Below are positions 1 to 11,866 of a stretch of DNA of 64,000 nucleotides, piece after piece. Made by a program: the position numbers and the translations under genes. Below the pieces are notes generated by a model. It saw nothing but the letters and a program-made list of their open reading frames with translations, searched no databases and was not told the DNA's origin. Source of the stretch: Mytilus californianus (Eukaryota; Mollusca; Bivalvia; Mytilida; Mytilidae); assembly GCF_021869535.1 (NCBI RefSeq), contig NW_026262581.1, positions 78,769,955 through 78,833,954 on the forward strand, written 5' to 3'. Positions within the stretch are counted from its first letter, which is position 1; every line of letters starts with the position of its first letter.

Positions 1-1818
1 TAAATTGACTTTCACTAATAATGAATAACATCAAACATATTTACATGATATAGTATGAATTTCCCGGTAGATATGCGCATTATAAGAAATATGAATTTCA
101 AATATACCTTTCAAACATCAGGGTTTCACAGTCGTAAATTCACAATATACAAAGCAGTTGCTGACATCAAAGTTGACAAATATGGTTGTTGTCTCACCAT
201 GAAGTAGCGGTACGTTGTTCCGGAACTAATTTCTTGAACTTGACTGTATAATATTATAAACGGCAAACGCCAAATACTGGTTATGACGGACCGGGACTTC
301 ACAAGATCATTCTAGTTATAAAATGTAGAAATCTACGTTGTCAAAACCATATAAAGTTGGACGATCTCGGTGGAACCTCCAAAATGTCGCAGGAAAAATG
401 GGACACCAATAATACATCGACTTGGGATGAGGAATAAGTCACCATAAACCCATAAACTTGTCGTGGTAATGCGTGTGGGCCATTTCTGCATTAAATGAGT
501 CGTCCAATTTATATATACTTTATTATATAATCTGCAGCGGTGACTTTAGTCTGCCGCCTCCCCGATTGTAATAATGACCAGTGACTAACTCGAAAAGTGA
601 AATTGTATTAATATATATATGGTTAGTATTGCCGCGCTTTGAGCTCATGCATAACTCATGCTATTTGAATATAAATATATATCATTTAAATAATAATAAA
701 GAATCGCTTTACCTTTCTATTGTACTAATTTAAATATTCGGTACGCAAAGCAAAACATAGCGTACAAAGCTATAGTTTATTTCAAAATACGCAGCGAAAA
801 ACTATTTTCGTCAATCGTCAAGAATCAAGAATATGAAATATGAATATGATATGAATGGGAAACATACAACACTGAAAACACAAATAATATGAAATGCTTT
901 ATAATGAACAAAATGGATAAATATATCCGGTGACATTCATTTTACAAAATATGGACTGTTGGGGAAATTTATTAATGATTATTAACGTCTCCTCGGAGAC
1001 GTTATTAAGAATTGAACGATGGACAATCTGCGGGCTGAATGCTTCTTACTACCTGATTGGAAGATATTACTGAGACGTGAATAATTAAAGTTCGTTGATT
1101 GGTTGGGACAATCCAAACCTAGTAAATGTCTTTCAATCCCGTAGAGTATCGGATTTGTACTCTCTACTTTAGCAATTAGATTTTGCCTAGTCACAAATCA
1201 TGCATGTCGATACACAGGTAACCTTTATCTATAAATAGCCGAATCTCCTGATGTTTTGTTAACACGCACATGATTGTTTCACATTCAATCCATGAATCCA
1301 GTCGTTCACTGTTACGTACATTCTATATATACATGAAAAACATAAGAAAACTTGAACATGGTTATGATATTTCATGATGAGAGAATGAATTGTTTGACAA
1401 ACATGTAAAGCATTTACAACCATGATTTAAAGAATTAGTACGATAAGGACCTTATTTGACACACAACATTAAACGATATACTACGGCTTCATAACGTGTG
1501 TGGTAAAATTTGTTGATTAATATGCAAGGCTATTCTGACTGAATTAATCTACAAAGCGAGAAAACTTTCCACTTTTATCAGCTAAGAGACGGCTAGCTTT
1601 TTTCGAAAAGCTATTTATACCTTTATACCTTTATACCGTTATCTTCGGGTCCTTAAAATAAGCCAAAGGCTTCTACTGACCCCTCATCTTGGATTGTCGT
1701 AATGCAATTTCTCCTCTCATAATAAACGCATAATAATATATTTATATATATTATACTTATAAAAATAGAACTTATTTAGGTGTGCGCAGCTTAACAATTA
1801 ACATGAACATATAAATTT
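1..1818. other. AT-rich intergenic stretch, no gene seen
   Basis: I see no exon chain, RNA gene or recognisable element here. Short AT-rich runs occur near 612-680 and 1730-1765. The short open frames show no family signature. The right edge abuts the LINE remnant. Confidence 0.5.
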
Positions 1819-2552
1819 TTATGGGTTCCAATTCTCGCCATTTAACGCTGACTTAAATTCATTCAAAGTCTTTGCCGTCACTGTAAAATCTGACAGGTTA
1901 TTCCACTGATCCACTACTCTAATTGAAAAAGTATTTAGTCTATGTCGTCGTCTTACACTTTTTCTTAAAAGAGTTTTAATGAGTGACCTCTAGTATTATT
2001 AGATGGTGCTAAAGTAAATAAGCTCATCCAGTTTATATCATCTATACCGTGCAACGCTTTATATACTTGTATCACATCATTTCTATCCCTACGATATTCC
2101 AAGGTTGGCAATCCCAATGAGCGTAATCTATCTTCATAACTTAAATGATTTATATTCTTTACGAGTTTAGTGGCCCTTCTTTGGACAGATTCCAATTTAC
2201 GAATATCTTTTTTAAGGTGCGGAGACCAAACACATGTAGCATATTCCAACAGTGGACGAACAATTGACTTATAAAGAGTAAGAAACATATCCTGATCCAT
2301 GTAGTCAAAGGAATGATGAATAAGAGATAAAACTCTCTGTGCTTTATTAACAATAGTACTAATATGTTTTTCAAACTTTAAATTTGACTCGAAAGTTACT
2401 CCAAGATCCTTTTCTTCATTCACCTTAGATAACGCAATAAAATTTTCTGTATCATCCAACATGGTATAACGATATTGTTGATCATTGTCAGGATTAATAT
2501 GTAATACTTTACATTTAGCAGCATTAAATTTCAATTTCCACGTATTAGACCA
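1819..2552 (-). pseudogene. non-LTR retrotransposon (LINE) reverse transcriptase, C-terminal remnant
   Basis: This is the C-terminal part of a LINE reverse transcriptase of the CR1/jockey-like kind. In life it would copy element RNA at a nicked chromosomal target. On the minus strand the reading starts at W-S-N-T-W-K-L-K-F-N and continues through KDLGV, LKFEKHI, LYKSIVRPLLEYA, VWSPHLKKDI and SVQRRATKLV to LEYRRDRND, all classic for the thumb region of these enzymes. The main frame breaks near 1965. The family's terminal part (RRRHRLNTFSIRVVDQWNNL) continues in another frame to a stop at 1819-1821, so there is one frameshift. The catalytic YxDD and the endonuclease are absent: the copy is 5'-truncated at about 2552, as is usual for dead LINE copies. 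The exact clade is uncertain. Confidence 0.88.
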
Positions 2553-3445
2553 TTACTTGTGATACGTGCTTGTCTTCCTAGTTTCTGTTCTAAAAAATCG
2601 ATTTCACTTTTGGTTCTTTTCTGTCCATTCTAGAAGTCGTTCTTTTCGGTACGTTGTTCGATTTATTTTCCCGCTAAGCATTTGTTGACAAATGAAAAGT
2701 AGACTCGTACTTTTATATTTATCCGTTTTATCTGTTTATCCTTTGTTATTTTCTAACTTGTTACAGTGTTTAGAACAAAACTCTTAAAACGTGTCACAGG
2801 TAATTATAGACAGAATTCTGGGCATGTCATTGAAGTAAAGAGGGAAGTCTTTCACAGGTGCGAATCCATGATTTTGTAAAAAAGGGGGAGGGCCTGGCAA
2901 GCCAACGTTTGGAGTGATACTTATAAAAAGTCTATGCTATCATATATGAAGCTCCATAAGGGGCCTGACTCCCTAAATCTGACTCTGTTTCAGGTTATGT
3001 TTGTACAGTTGAACAGGTTCTTGGACATGGGTTGAAATACAAATTATATTTTCTCTGAGGGAGATATATTTTACAAGCCAATGTTTCGAAAATCAATTTT
3101 TAAAGCTGTATTACCTTATACCACTCTTTCTCACTTGATGTCCCATGTTTAAAAGTTGAAATCATCAGTTTTTTAAAGAAATAATGGGCCTCAATCCTCA
3201 ATCTTAAGGCCTGTTGGCACGAATTTTCCCAATGTGCAGGTTTTCTCTTTGGTGCGTTTTTCTCGGCGTATTTTCTTCTCTGTGCTTTAATTTAGTATGC
3301 GCTGGTTAAGATTGGGATTGAGGAACAGCAGTATCAAATCTGCCTGTTCTGTCAATGTAATGTGCCACTGTTTGTAGTTTGGCTTTTGTCTCTTCGGTGT
3401 TCTCGCCGTCTAGTCTCGTTAGCATAGTAGCTAAATTCAGGTTAT
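2553..3445. other. intergenic, nothing recognised
   Basis: No supported gene. A 61-codon minus-strand open frame (3306-3491) runs through the hairpin at 3446-3486 and resembles no family I know. Confidence 0.4.
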
Positions 3446-3486
3446 TATTATTTCCTGCTCTGGGAAGGACAGAGCAGGAAATAATA
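3446..3486. repeat. perfect 17-bp inverted repeat (hairpin)
   Basis: The arms at 3446-3462 and 3470-3486 are exact reverse complements (core tttcctgctctg / cagagcaggaaa) around a 7-base loop. The stem contains no mismatch. Confidence 0.9.
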
Positions 3487-3530
3487 GGCACTGGCTATGA
3501 TTACCCGCAAAAAGTAACAATATACAATTA

Positions 3531-3658
3531 TGGCCCGTAGAGAAGGTGAATATCCAAAATTGTCAACATGAAAAGGTTAATTCACTGAAGAAGCAGCCAG
3601 AAGTAAAATAATTTTTTAGGGTTGACAACTTTGGATATTCATCGCTTCTAAGGGGCCA
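3531..3658. mobile_element. short MITE-like element with imperfect terminal inverted repeats
   Basis: The left arm at about 3531-3567 (tggcccgtagagaagg, then gaatatccaaaattgtcaac) is mirrored by the right arm at 3621-3658 (gttgacaactttggatattc, then the complement of tggcccc). The 20-base core matches at 19 positions. The roughly 130-bp span has no coding capacity, so a non-autonomous palindromic element is the simplest reading. Confidence 0.5.
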
Positions 3659-4225
3659 CAAATGTTTTATTATATCAAAGTAACAGTGGAAGGGCCTTTT
3701 AAAAAATTGAAAAAACACGTAACCTACTGTAGTCTGTATCATATCAAACACAAGTAAACGTTCAAAAATAAATTTGTGTCTTAGAATTTCTCATATGTAT
3801 AACAAAGGTAGAATCTTTTTGTGAAATGTTGATGGCCCTGAAAAGGACCGTTTATAAGAGATATCCTAAGCACAAGATGCATTTCCAAAGCCTTGTTTCC
3901 TCGTCACTTGATGGGCTTCCTGTAACTTGAAGCAAACTCCATACAGCGTTATTGTTCAGGTCATACTTCCCTTTCTTTACAAAGTAAATTTGGCAGCATG
4001 ATGTCACCACTGTTTCGAAGTTTGAAGTTGAACGTTGCCATTTTGTTTACTTACATCTGTGACGTCATTATCATGGGAGATAACTCATGTACAATTCAAG
4101 AAACTCGAAAGGTTATTCATCGATGAATAATAGGGTTATTCACTGCTGGTGTAAATTTTTTTGGTTATTCGTCCCTCCTTGCAATTAAATGAAAATTAAC
4201 TGAATTATTCCATGTCACATGATAA

Positions 4226-4395
4226 CGCGTTACCCAATAGAATTGTTTATAATATATGTAAGGTATATTAATAAGAAATAATTATTGTTACTTCCAAGAC
4301 TAATTGCTGAATTGTATTTCCAAACAGGGACCCGATTTCATATGGAAATTGCAGGTAACAATAACATACTTTTTTATTGTTACCTGCAACATTTA
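4226..4395. repeat. dispersed repeat J, copy 1
   Basis: This stretch (aataattattgttacttcc to the palindromic gcaggtaacaataa / ttattgttacctgc at about 4350-4390) is an inverted, diverged copy of 16795-16945. Both copies share 'gaaattgcaggtaac' and 'agggacccgatttcatatgg' type segments. Confidence 0.6.
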
Positions 4396-4425
4396 ATCAG
4401 ACAGGCACTGATCTAAAAAAATTTG

Positions 4426-5280
4426 TAAGGGTTCCGCGGAACCCAGTGTCTCGCCTACTTTTGCTGTTAATCGCAGGCTCAACAAAAATGAGGAAAAAAA
4501 ATCAATAAAAATATTCCTTTAGATACTATCTTTTGATTGTAAGAAGCTTCTGTCAAAGTTTGGTATAAATCCAGGATAGTTTATGAATCTAATAAATGTT
4601 TAAAAAACTTTAACTGCAGACTGTATTTAATGTTAACTGGAAGAAAAACTAAGTCCATTTATTAGTAAAATATGGATAAACAGGTACAAATTTTAACAAA
4701 ATTTCCTTCTGGATACTAGCTTTTGATCATAAACAAGCTTTTGTCCAAATTTGGTACAAATCCAGGATAGTTTAAGAAAGTTATTAAAATTTTAAAAACT
4801 TTAACCAGAGTAAAAATATTGTTTCCTGGCAGAAAAACTAAGTCCATTTATAAGTAAAATACGGAAAAAATGAAATTTTTTTTTTAACAAATTTACTTCT
4901 GGATACTATCTTATGATCATAAACAAGCTTCTGTCCGAGTTTGGTACAAATCCAGGATAATTTAAGAAAGTTATTAAAATTTTAAAAACTTTAACCACAG
5001 AGTGAATGTAATGTTTCCTGGCAGAAAAACTAAGTCCATTTACAAGTAAAATACGGAAAAACAGGAATTTTATTTTTACAAAATTTACTTCTGGATACTA
5101 TCTTATGATCATAAACAAGCTTCTGTCCAAGTTTGGTAGAAATCCAGGATAGTTTAAGAAAGTAATTAAAATTTCAAAAACTTTAACCATAGAGTGAATA
5201 TTTGTGGACGCCGCCGACGACGACGCCGACGGAATGTAGGATCGCTGTCTCGCTTTTTCGACTTAAGTCGAAGGCTCGAC
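4426..5280 (-). mobile_element. hairpin-ended element G, copy 1, with about 190-bp internal tandem repeats
   Basis: One end carries the palindrome gggttccgcggaaccc (4429-4444). The other carries a ttcgacttaagtcgaa palindrome (5257-5272) beside GC-rich (gcc/gac)n sequence. Between them about four units of roughly 190 bp repeat (cues: 'ctggatactatcttatgatc', 'tttggtacaaatccaggata', 'aagtccatttataagtaaaat'). A second copy in opposite orientation lies at 21932-22925 inside CLCC1 intron 2. No coding capacity. Central tandem repeats between short conserved ends recall the bivalve Pearl/Helitron-like non-autonomous elements; that class is inference. Confidence 0.8.
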
Positions 5281-6273
5281 AAAAATGATTTGCAAGTAAT
5301 CTGTAAAGTAAGTTTAAACAATATATATATGATGTAAAAAACATTAACCAGAGATTAAACTCCGTATTGACCAATATGACAGTCACTTTGTCCATAGGGG
5401 GCCAATTAGAACAACTCCCATTTTTAGCTCACCTGGCCCGAAGGGCCAAGTGAGCTTTTCTCATCACTTGGTGTCCGTCGTCCGTCAGCCGTCGTCCATC
5501 ATCGTTAGCTTTTTACAAAAATCTTATCCTCTGAAACCACTGGGCCAAATTTAACCAAACTTGGCCAAAATCATCATTAGGGTATCTAGTTTAAAAAATG
5601 TGTCCGATGACCCTGCCAACCAACCAAGATGGCGGCCATGGCTAAAAATAGAACATAGGGGTAAAATGTAGATTTTGGCTTATATCTCTGAAACCAAAGC
5701 ATTTAGAGTAAATCTGACAGTAAACTGATTATCAGGTCAAGATCTATCTGCCCTGAAATTTTCAGACAAATCTGACATCCTGTTGTAGGGTTGCTGCCCC
5801 TGAATTGGTAATTTTAAGGAAATTTTGCAGTTTTTATACGACCGCAAAAAAATTTTGTGGTCGTATATTGGTATGACGTTGGCGTCGTCGTCGTCCGGCG
5901 TCGTCGTCGTCGTCCGAATACATATTGGTTTTCGCACTCTAACTTTAGTTTAAGTGAATGGATCTTTTTGAAATTTGACCATAAGGTTAAATACCACAAA
6001 AGGAAGGTTGGGATTGATTTTGGGGGTTATGGTACCAACAGTTAAGGAATTAGGGGCCAAAAAGGGGCCAAAAATGAGCATTTTCTAGTTTCCAGACAAT
6101 AACTGTGGAACGGTGTATGGATCTCTCTGAAATTATACTACAAGTTTCCATACCACAAAGGGATGGTTAGGATTTGCTTTGGGGGGTTATGGCTCAAACC
6201 GTTTAGGAATTAGGGGCAAAAAAGGGGGAAAAACAAGGTTGTCCTGGTTAATGGACAAATACTTTAGTACAAA

Positions 6274-6450
6274 ACATAATTTAAAGCAGTGTAAGGGAGA
6301 TAAATCAAATACATCATTGAAATTATCTCCCTTACACTGCTTTTAAATTATGTATAAAGTAATGGTTAATGAACAATAAAGATAATCTAAAACAGTGTAA
6401 GGGAGGTAATCCAAATACAACATTTTGGTTACTTCCCTTACACTGCTTTT
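6274..6450. repeat. two adjacent palindromic hairpins
   Basis: Arms 6274-6303 and 6322-6352 are near-perfect inverse copies (core gcagtgtaagggagata). A second pair, 6388-6409 and 6429-6450, uses almost the same arm (acagtgtaagggaggtaa). Loops are about 18-19 bases. Both sit inside element A, so they may be tiny MITEs or an element module. Confidence 0.8.
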
Positions 6451-6784
6451 AAATTATGTTTAAAGAAAATAGATTAAGTTAGCACTATGGTAAATTTAAA
6501 TGGGTAATTATGGTTGCCAACTCCATTGGAAATTTGAATTGAGATTATGACCATATCTTGAGGGAAAGAATTTTTTTGGGGGAAAAAGGGGGGGGGGGGG
6601 GTAAAAAGAAATTGTGGGGGGTCAATTTTTTCTCATTTCAGATTTCAGAAATTAAAAAGAATTATTCTTCAAATATTATTTTTTTTTCAAATTTCAAATA
6701 TTAAAAAATTTCAAGAAGTAATCTTTAATTGCACAGTATGGCGCATTAGATTTGTAAAATCTTTGATCACATTTATTTATTTGT

Positions 6785-7480
6785 TATGCCGAATCTAACA
6801 GTGTATTTAGATTTTTAATTTTTGGGTCCAGTTTTCAAATTGGTCTACATTAATGTCCAAAGGGTCCAAAATTAAACTTTGTTTGATTTTAGCAAAAATT
6901 GAATATATGAGGTTCTTTGATATGCTGAATCTAAACATGTATTTAGATTTTTGATTTTTGGCCCAGTTTTCAAGTTGGTCCAAATTGGGGTCCAAAATTA
7001 AACTTTGTTTGATTTCAACAAAAATTGAATATATGGGGTTCTTTGATATGCTGAATCTAACCATGTATTTAGATTTTTTATTTGTGGACCCCGTTATCTA
7101 ATTGGTTCATATTGAGGTCAAAAGGGTCCAAAATTAAACTTTGTTTGATTTCATCTAAAATTGAATTATTGGGGTTCTTTGATATTCCAAATCTAACCGT
7201 GTATTTAGGTTTTTTATTTTGGGTCCTGTTTTTTAAATTGGTCTACATTGAGGTCCAAAGGGTCCAAAATTAAACTTAGTTTGATTTTAGCAAAAATTGA
7301 ATTCTTGGGGTTCTTTGATATGCTGAATCTAAACATGTGTTTAGATTTTTGATTATGGGCCCAGTTTTCAAGTTGGTCCAAGTTGGGGTCCAAAATTAAA
7401 CTTTGTTTGATTTTAACAAAACTTGAATATATGGGGTTCTTTGATATGCTGAATCTAACCATGTATTTTGATTTTGGACA
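6785..7480. repeat. 126-135-bp tandem array in element A
   Basis: About five diverged units share 'ttctttgatatgctgaatct', 'ccaaaattaaactttgtttg' and 'agttttcaaattggtc'. Unit lengths are multiples of three, so the minus strand stays open and reads FSISKNP..SIF..IK.SLILDP again and again. The same unit recurs at 33573-33983. Confidence 0.85.
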
Positions 7481-8514
7481 TTGGACCATAATAGGTAAAT
7501 TAAAAAAATTCAAGTTCTTAGACCACATTCTTTCTGTGTCAGAAACTTATGCTGTGTCAAATATTTAATAACAATCCAAATTCAGAGCTGTATCAAGCTT
7601 GAATGTTGTGTCCATACTTGCCCCAACTGTTCAGGGTTCGACCTCTGCGGTCGTATTAAGCTGCGCCCCAGCGAAGCATTTTATTGGTTATTATCTTGAA
7701 TATTATTATAGATAGAGATAAACTGTAAACAGCAATAATGTTCAGCAAAGTAAGATCTACAAATAAGTCGTCATGACCAAAATTGTCAGTTGACCCTTTA
7801 GGAGTTATTGCCCTTTATAGTCAATTCTTAACAATTTTTCGTAAATTTTTGTAATCTTCTACAAAAATCTTCTTCTCTGAAACTACTGAGACAAATTTAA
7901 CCATACTTGGCCATAATCGTTATTAGGGTATCTAGTTTAAACTTCCAACCATCATGGCCGACTTGGTTAAAAATAGAACATGGGGGTAAAATGCAGTTTT
8001 TGGTTTATATCTCTGAAACTGAAGCATTTAGAGCAAATTTGACAGGTGGCAAAAATGTTGATCAGATTTAGATTTATCTGCCCTGAAATTTTCAGACGAA
8101 TCTGACAACCCGTTGTTGGGTTGCTGCCCCTGAGTTAGTAATTTTACATAAATTTTGCAGTTTTTTGTTATTATCTTAGATATCATTATAATATCTAATA
8201 TCTAATACTATTAATTATGATTTTAACCTTATTTTACATAATTTCCAAAGCATCAGTAAATACAGGTGAGCGACACAGGCTCTTGAGAGCCTCTAGTTTA
8301 AGTATGGATACGCATAAGCAAGATGTCTAATCTGTGGTCATTGAACAGTTTTTACTTTATATCATTTCAAAATGTTTGACTAACTTAAACGGTTCCAAGA
8401 TGCAAATTTTGTGCAGATGTATAGAAAGAGTTCTTATAGAATAGAAGCACCGTCCAGAGCAAAAAAAGGGATAAAAAATAAAAATATAATTTATTCTGAA
8501 TTGAAATATACATA

Positions 8515-9090
8515 AAATTGAGAATGGAAATGGGGAATGTGTCAAAGAGACAACAACCCGACCCTAGAACAGACAACAGCAGAAGGTCACCAACAGGTCT
8601 TCAATGTAGCGAGAAATTCCCGCACCTGGCTAGAGGCTCCTGACTTGGGACAGGCGCAAAAATGCGGCGGGGTTAAACATGTTTATGAGATCTCAACCCT
8701 CCCCCTATACCTCTAGCCAATGTAGAAAAGTAAACGCATAACAATACGCACATTAAAATTCAGTTCAAGAGAAGTCCGAGTCTGATGTCAGAAGATGTAA
8801 CCAAAGAAAATAAACAAAATGACAATAATACATCAATAACAACAGACTACAAGCAGTTAACTGACATGCCAGCTCCAGACTTCAATTAAACTGATTGAAA
8901 GATTATGTCTTCATCATATGAATATCAGGCACAATCCTTCCTGTTAGGGGTTTAGTATCATACCATCATAACATATATGAGAAGAACATAACCCGTGTCA
9001 TGCCAACAACTGGTTTTTAAAGGCAGTGCTTTAATGCCTTTCTAGTTGCCGGGTTAATCCTTCCTTCCGCGATATCCAACTTATCTACGT
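8515..9090 (+). repeat. dispersed repeat K, diverged variant
   Basis: It shares 'ggctcctgacttgggacagg', 'gcggggttaaacatgtt' and 'tcaaccctccccctata' with the fuller copy at 11867-12439, though the rest differs. No coding capacity is evident. Confidence 0.6.
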
Positions 9091-9589
9091 GGGGGGTCAT
9101 TAGGCTCCAAGTAGATCCGGAAATGTTGAATTCTCTCCTCTTCTTATTGTGATATAAAATGTTTTTTGTTTCAATTCATTTACATTGGGAAATAGAGAAA
9201 CGATCATTGTGTTTTGTTAGTTTTAAAAACTTTTGATATATTTGTATTTTGCATTATAAGCAGTCAACCGATTGACAAACTAGAATTATTTGAATTCCGT
9301 GTGGAAAGAGCTCGGGTTAATTTCGAGTGTTATCTGCAATCTAGATGTTTATAAATCATTTCAGTCGTTGATATAATAATTAAGAGTCGACTGAACATTA
9401 ATTATATTATACAATTTAAAGCGCATTTCTGTTTATGCACGTGAACCCGTCTAACGTTATTGTTATTTCACAGTTATATAAAGTAGCAAATTATCGTTCC
9501 TGAATAGGTGGCGCCGTGGTAGCCGATCCTGTTCCTCAACTTCCGGTTTCTGCACTGTGCAACTATTTCAGTTACATTTTAAATTAACG
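9091..9589. other. intergenic/5' flank of THAP element
   Basis: No gene seen. The last part (9500-9589) is more GC-rich and leads straight into the THAP start codon, so it may be the old element's leader. I could not define terminal inverted repeats or a target-site duplication by eye. Confidence 0.35.
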
Positions 9590-11588
9590 ATGCCAAGTAC
9601 TTGTTGTTGTGTACCTGGATGTCATTTAAGAGGAGGACATGCATTTCCAAATGACTTAAAAAGAAGGAAAAGTTGGATCAACGCCATGGCCCAAACGCAG
9701 ATTGGACGAGAAAACGATTTCATCGTGGAGTCCATCTCAAATTCAATCAGCTGTTGTTTGAAAGGCACATTTTACTGAAAAAGACTACGTGCAGGAAACT
9801 ATTCATGGTAAAACTCTATTTTCTTTTTGAAATATATAGTTATATATGTAATCGCCATGCGAATAAACCAAAGCCTGTTTACAACCGCAATTATCGTTTT
9901 AGAATAAAAGGGGTTGGTTAATTCAAGACGTCATAATTTTTTGGATTACGACTCAATGTGATCTGTTTGAGATTTTTTGGTGATTGCTACAGTTATAATG
10001 ATTTCTTACAAGAGGTATATCATACTGAGAATTATTTTAGCACTAATTATGCTAATGTAGTAATGACAGGAATGCATAAGCTATGCCTCATAGACTTTCT
10101 TGAAAAATATCAATGTCAATGACAATGTTAACAGGAACAAAACAATGACATGCTCTCATCAATATTATAGTTATTTAGGTACAAACAATGTACGTTTGTT
10201 GCATAAGTCTCTCATTGTTTGTCCTTTGGATTTACATAACATACATTGAATCAGGCAAACATAGTTTTATCCAGATTGTAATGAATAAATCTAGTTAATA
10301 TTTCGCCAGGTAATACAAAGTATACATTGCTAATGGAAGTTCATTTAATTATCAAAAAACTAATGTTTTATAACCTTTTTCAGGGCGCAAACCCACCATA
10401 CAGAGACCTAAGTCTACTGCCATTCCCAGCCTATTTTCCTGGACCAAGCAAGAGACTGAATCGTCCGCAAAAAGAAAAATCAGGGCAGTTTCCTGTGAAA
10501 ACAAAAGAACTAAACTTGATGAATATTGTAGTAGAAATCTAGAGGAAAGTTTTGATTGTAAAGTTGGTTTTCCTGAAGAAGTCATTCATACTGCAGAAAG
10601 GATTTATGACTGTCCACCACCAACTGCTGAGCTAATGTTGAGCTTCAAAGATGGAATTACGCAAACACCATCAATGTCTATGTTTTCAGCAGAGAATTTT
10701 GAAATGAAGACACGTGACACAGCCATGCATTTTTATACCAGTTTAGAGTTGTATACTAAATTTTTATTTGTTTTGACCACACTTGGTCCAACAGCACATT
10801 GTTTGAGATACATATATTTTCAAATTGATAGGGTGTCAGTTGAAAATCAGTTTTTTTATGACTTTGAGGAAATTGAGGCATTATACAACCAACTTTGAAC
10901 TTTCTAGATTCTAGATTGAATCTAGTGTTAAGAATATTGTGTATACATGGATTGTTTATATGCCTAAACAGTGGTGTGAGGCTAACACTTGGCCATCTAG
11001 TGGTTTAGTCAGGCATTTTTCGCATCCAACTTCAAATTAAAGTTTCCTACGACTTGGATTATTATTGACAGCACAGAATATCCCGTGATAAAACTAAAGC
11101 TCCTAGAGCTCAGGCAACCTTTTCATCATATAAAAACAGAAACACTGAAAATACTTGTATGTTCGACGTCTGGTGGTTTAGTCAACTATGTCTCTACTGC
11201 ATATGTTGGTTCTACCAGTGACTATGAAATAGTTGAAAGATGTAGAATACAAAATGTAGTTCAATTATGTGATCCAGCCATCGAGGTGACAGTGTGATGG
11301 CAGACAAAGGTTTAAATGTGCAAGATTTGTTTGCTAACTTTTTTCAAAAAAAGAAACAGAATTAGTTCCAAAACTCTTATACGGGATAGAAAAGTCTCCA
11401 ATTAACATGTGCACATAGAGCGAATTATCATGATTATTGGACTTGGCAAAACATACAAAATTCTAACAAATCCTATGAATGGAACTGAAACAAAACTTTC
11501 ATCTGAAATAACATTTAGTTGTTTTATGTTGTGTAATTTTAAAACTTGTATTGTACCAAAGGATGCAGAAATAAAAGTGACGCAATGA
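9590..11588 (+). pseudogene. THAP zinc finger / DDE_Tnp_4-type transposase, decayed
   Basis: This is the remnant of a cut-and-paste DNA transposase with a THAP DNA-binding head. The start (MPSTCCCVPGCHLRGGHAFP...W) gives the first two THAP cysteines. After a frameshift at about 9690 the domain continues as SSWSPSQIQSAV, then a stop codon sits where the third ligand (C-x2-H before HFTEKDY) belongs. A splice donor at about 9808 and an acceptor at about 10383 suggest one intron. The body reads TRDTAMHFYTSLELYTKFL..LGP, then IIDSTEYP (first catalytic D), VSTAYVGSTSDYEI, D-S-V-M-A-D-K-G (second D) and IERIIM (E), ending FMLCNFKTCIVPKDA. These pieces lie in different frames. The layout fits Kolobok/ISL2EU-like THAP transposons; the superfamily is inference. 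It is inactive. Confidence 0.85.
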
Positions 11589-11866
11589 ATTTTGTTCTGA
11601 TATATATATATTTATAATTACATGCACATGTAAATTGTAATGCATATAAAAATAAGGAGATGTGGTATGATATTCAGTGAGTTAATCGAACTAAAGTGCA
11701 TAAGAAATGGGTTTAAGCAGTTACAGGTGTTACTGTCACCGTACAATCTCCAACAATGAGAAAAACTTGTACCGTGTAAAAAATTTCAGAGATATTACCA
11801 CTAAGTTTTGTTGTCTCACCTTGACTTTGGTGAATTGTTTATATCTGTTGATGTAAATATAAAAAA

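Larger units (their letters stand above)
5836..7685 (+). mobile_element. hairpin-headed element A (tACGACCGCA family), copy 1, nested in F
   Basis: It opens with a strong stem-loop (atacgaccgcaaaa / ttttgtggtcgtat) followed by a cgtcgtcgtc run, and closes with tgcggtcgtatta (7646-7658), the inverse of its start. Internal modules are two short palindromes (6274-6450), a G-run (about 6590-6602) and a 126-135-bp tandem array (6785-7480). It is inserted in the outer element at 'gcagttttt | gttattatc'; the intact junction can be read at 8157-8177. It shares ends and modules with 31210-32490 and 33375-35509, which lie in the opposite orientation. Confidence 0.8.
5426..8300 (+). mobile_element. hairpin-headed element F, interrupted by element A
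   Basis: It starts with the hairpin agctcacctggccc / gggccaagtgagct (5426-5456), then gtccgtcgtccgtc-type sequence. It ends near 'aggtgagcgacacagg' (8264-8280), whose first bases mirror the start. An internal segment ('ctgaaaccactgggccaaattta' through 'aattttgcagttttt') occurs at 5519-5835 and again at 7864-8165, so the element has an internal duplication. The stretch 5836 to about 7685 is foreign to it. No protein is encoded. Confidence 0.75.

Noticed and set aside
3306-3491. Minus-strand 61-codon open frame
   Set aside because: No known motif, and it reads through the perfect hairpin; insufficient support for a gene.
5737-6045. Arg/Thr-rich open frames
   Set aside because: They come from the (gtc)n/(gac)n triplet run at the head of element A.
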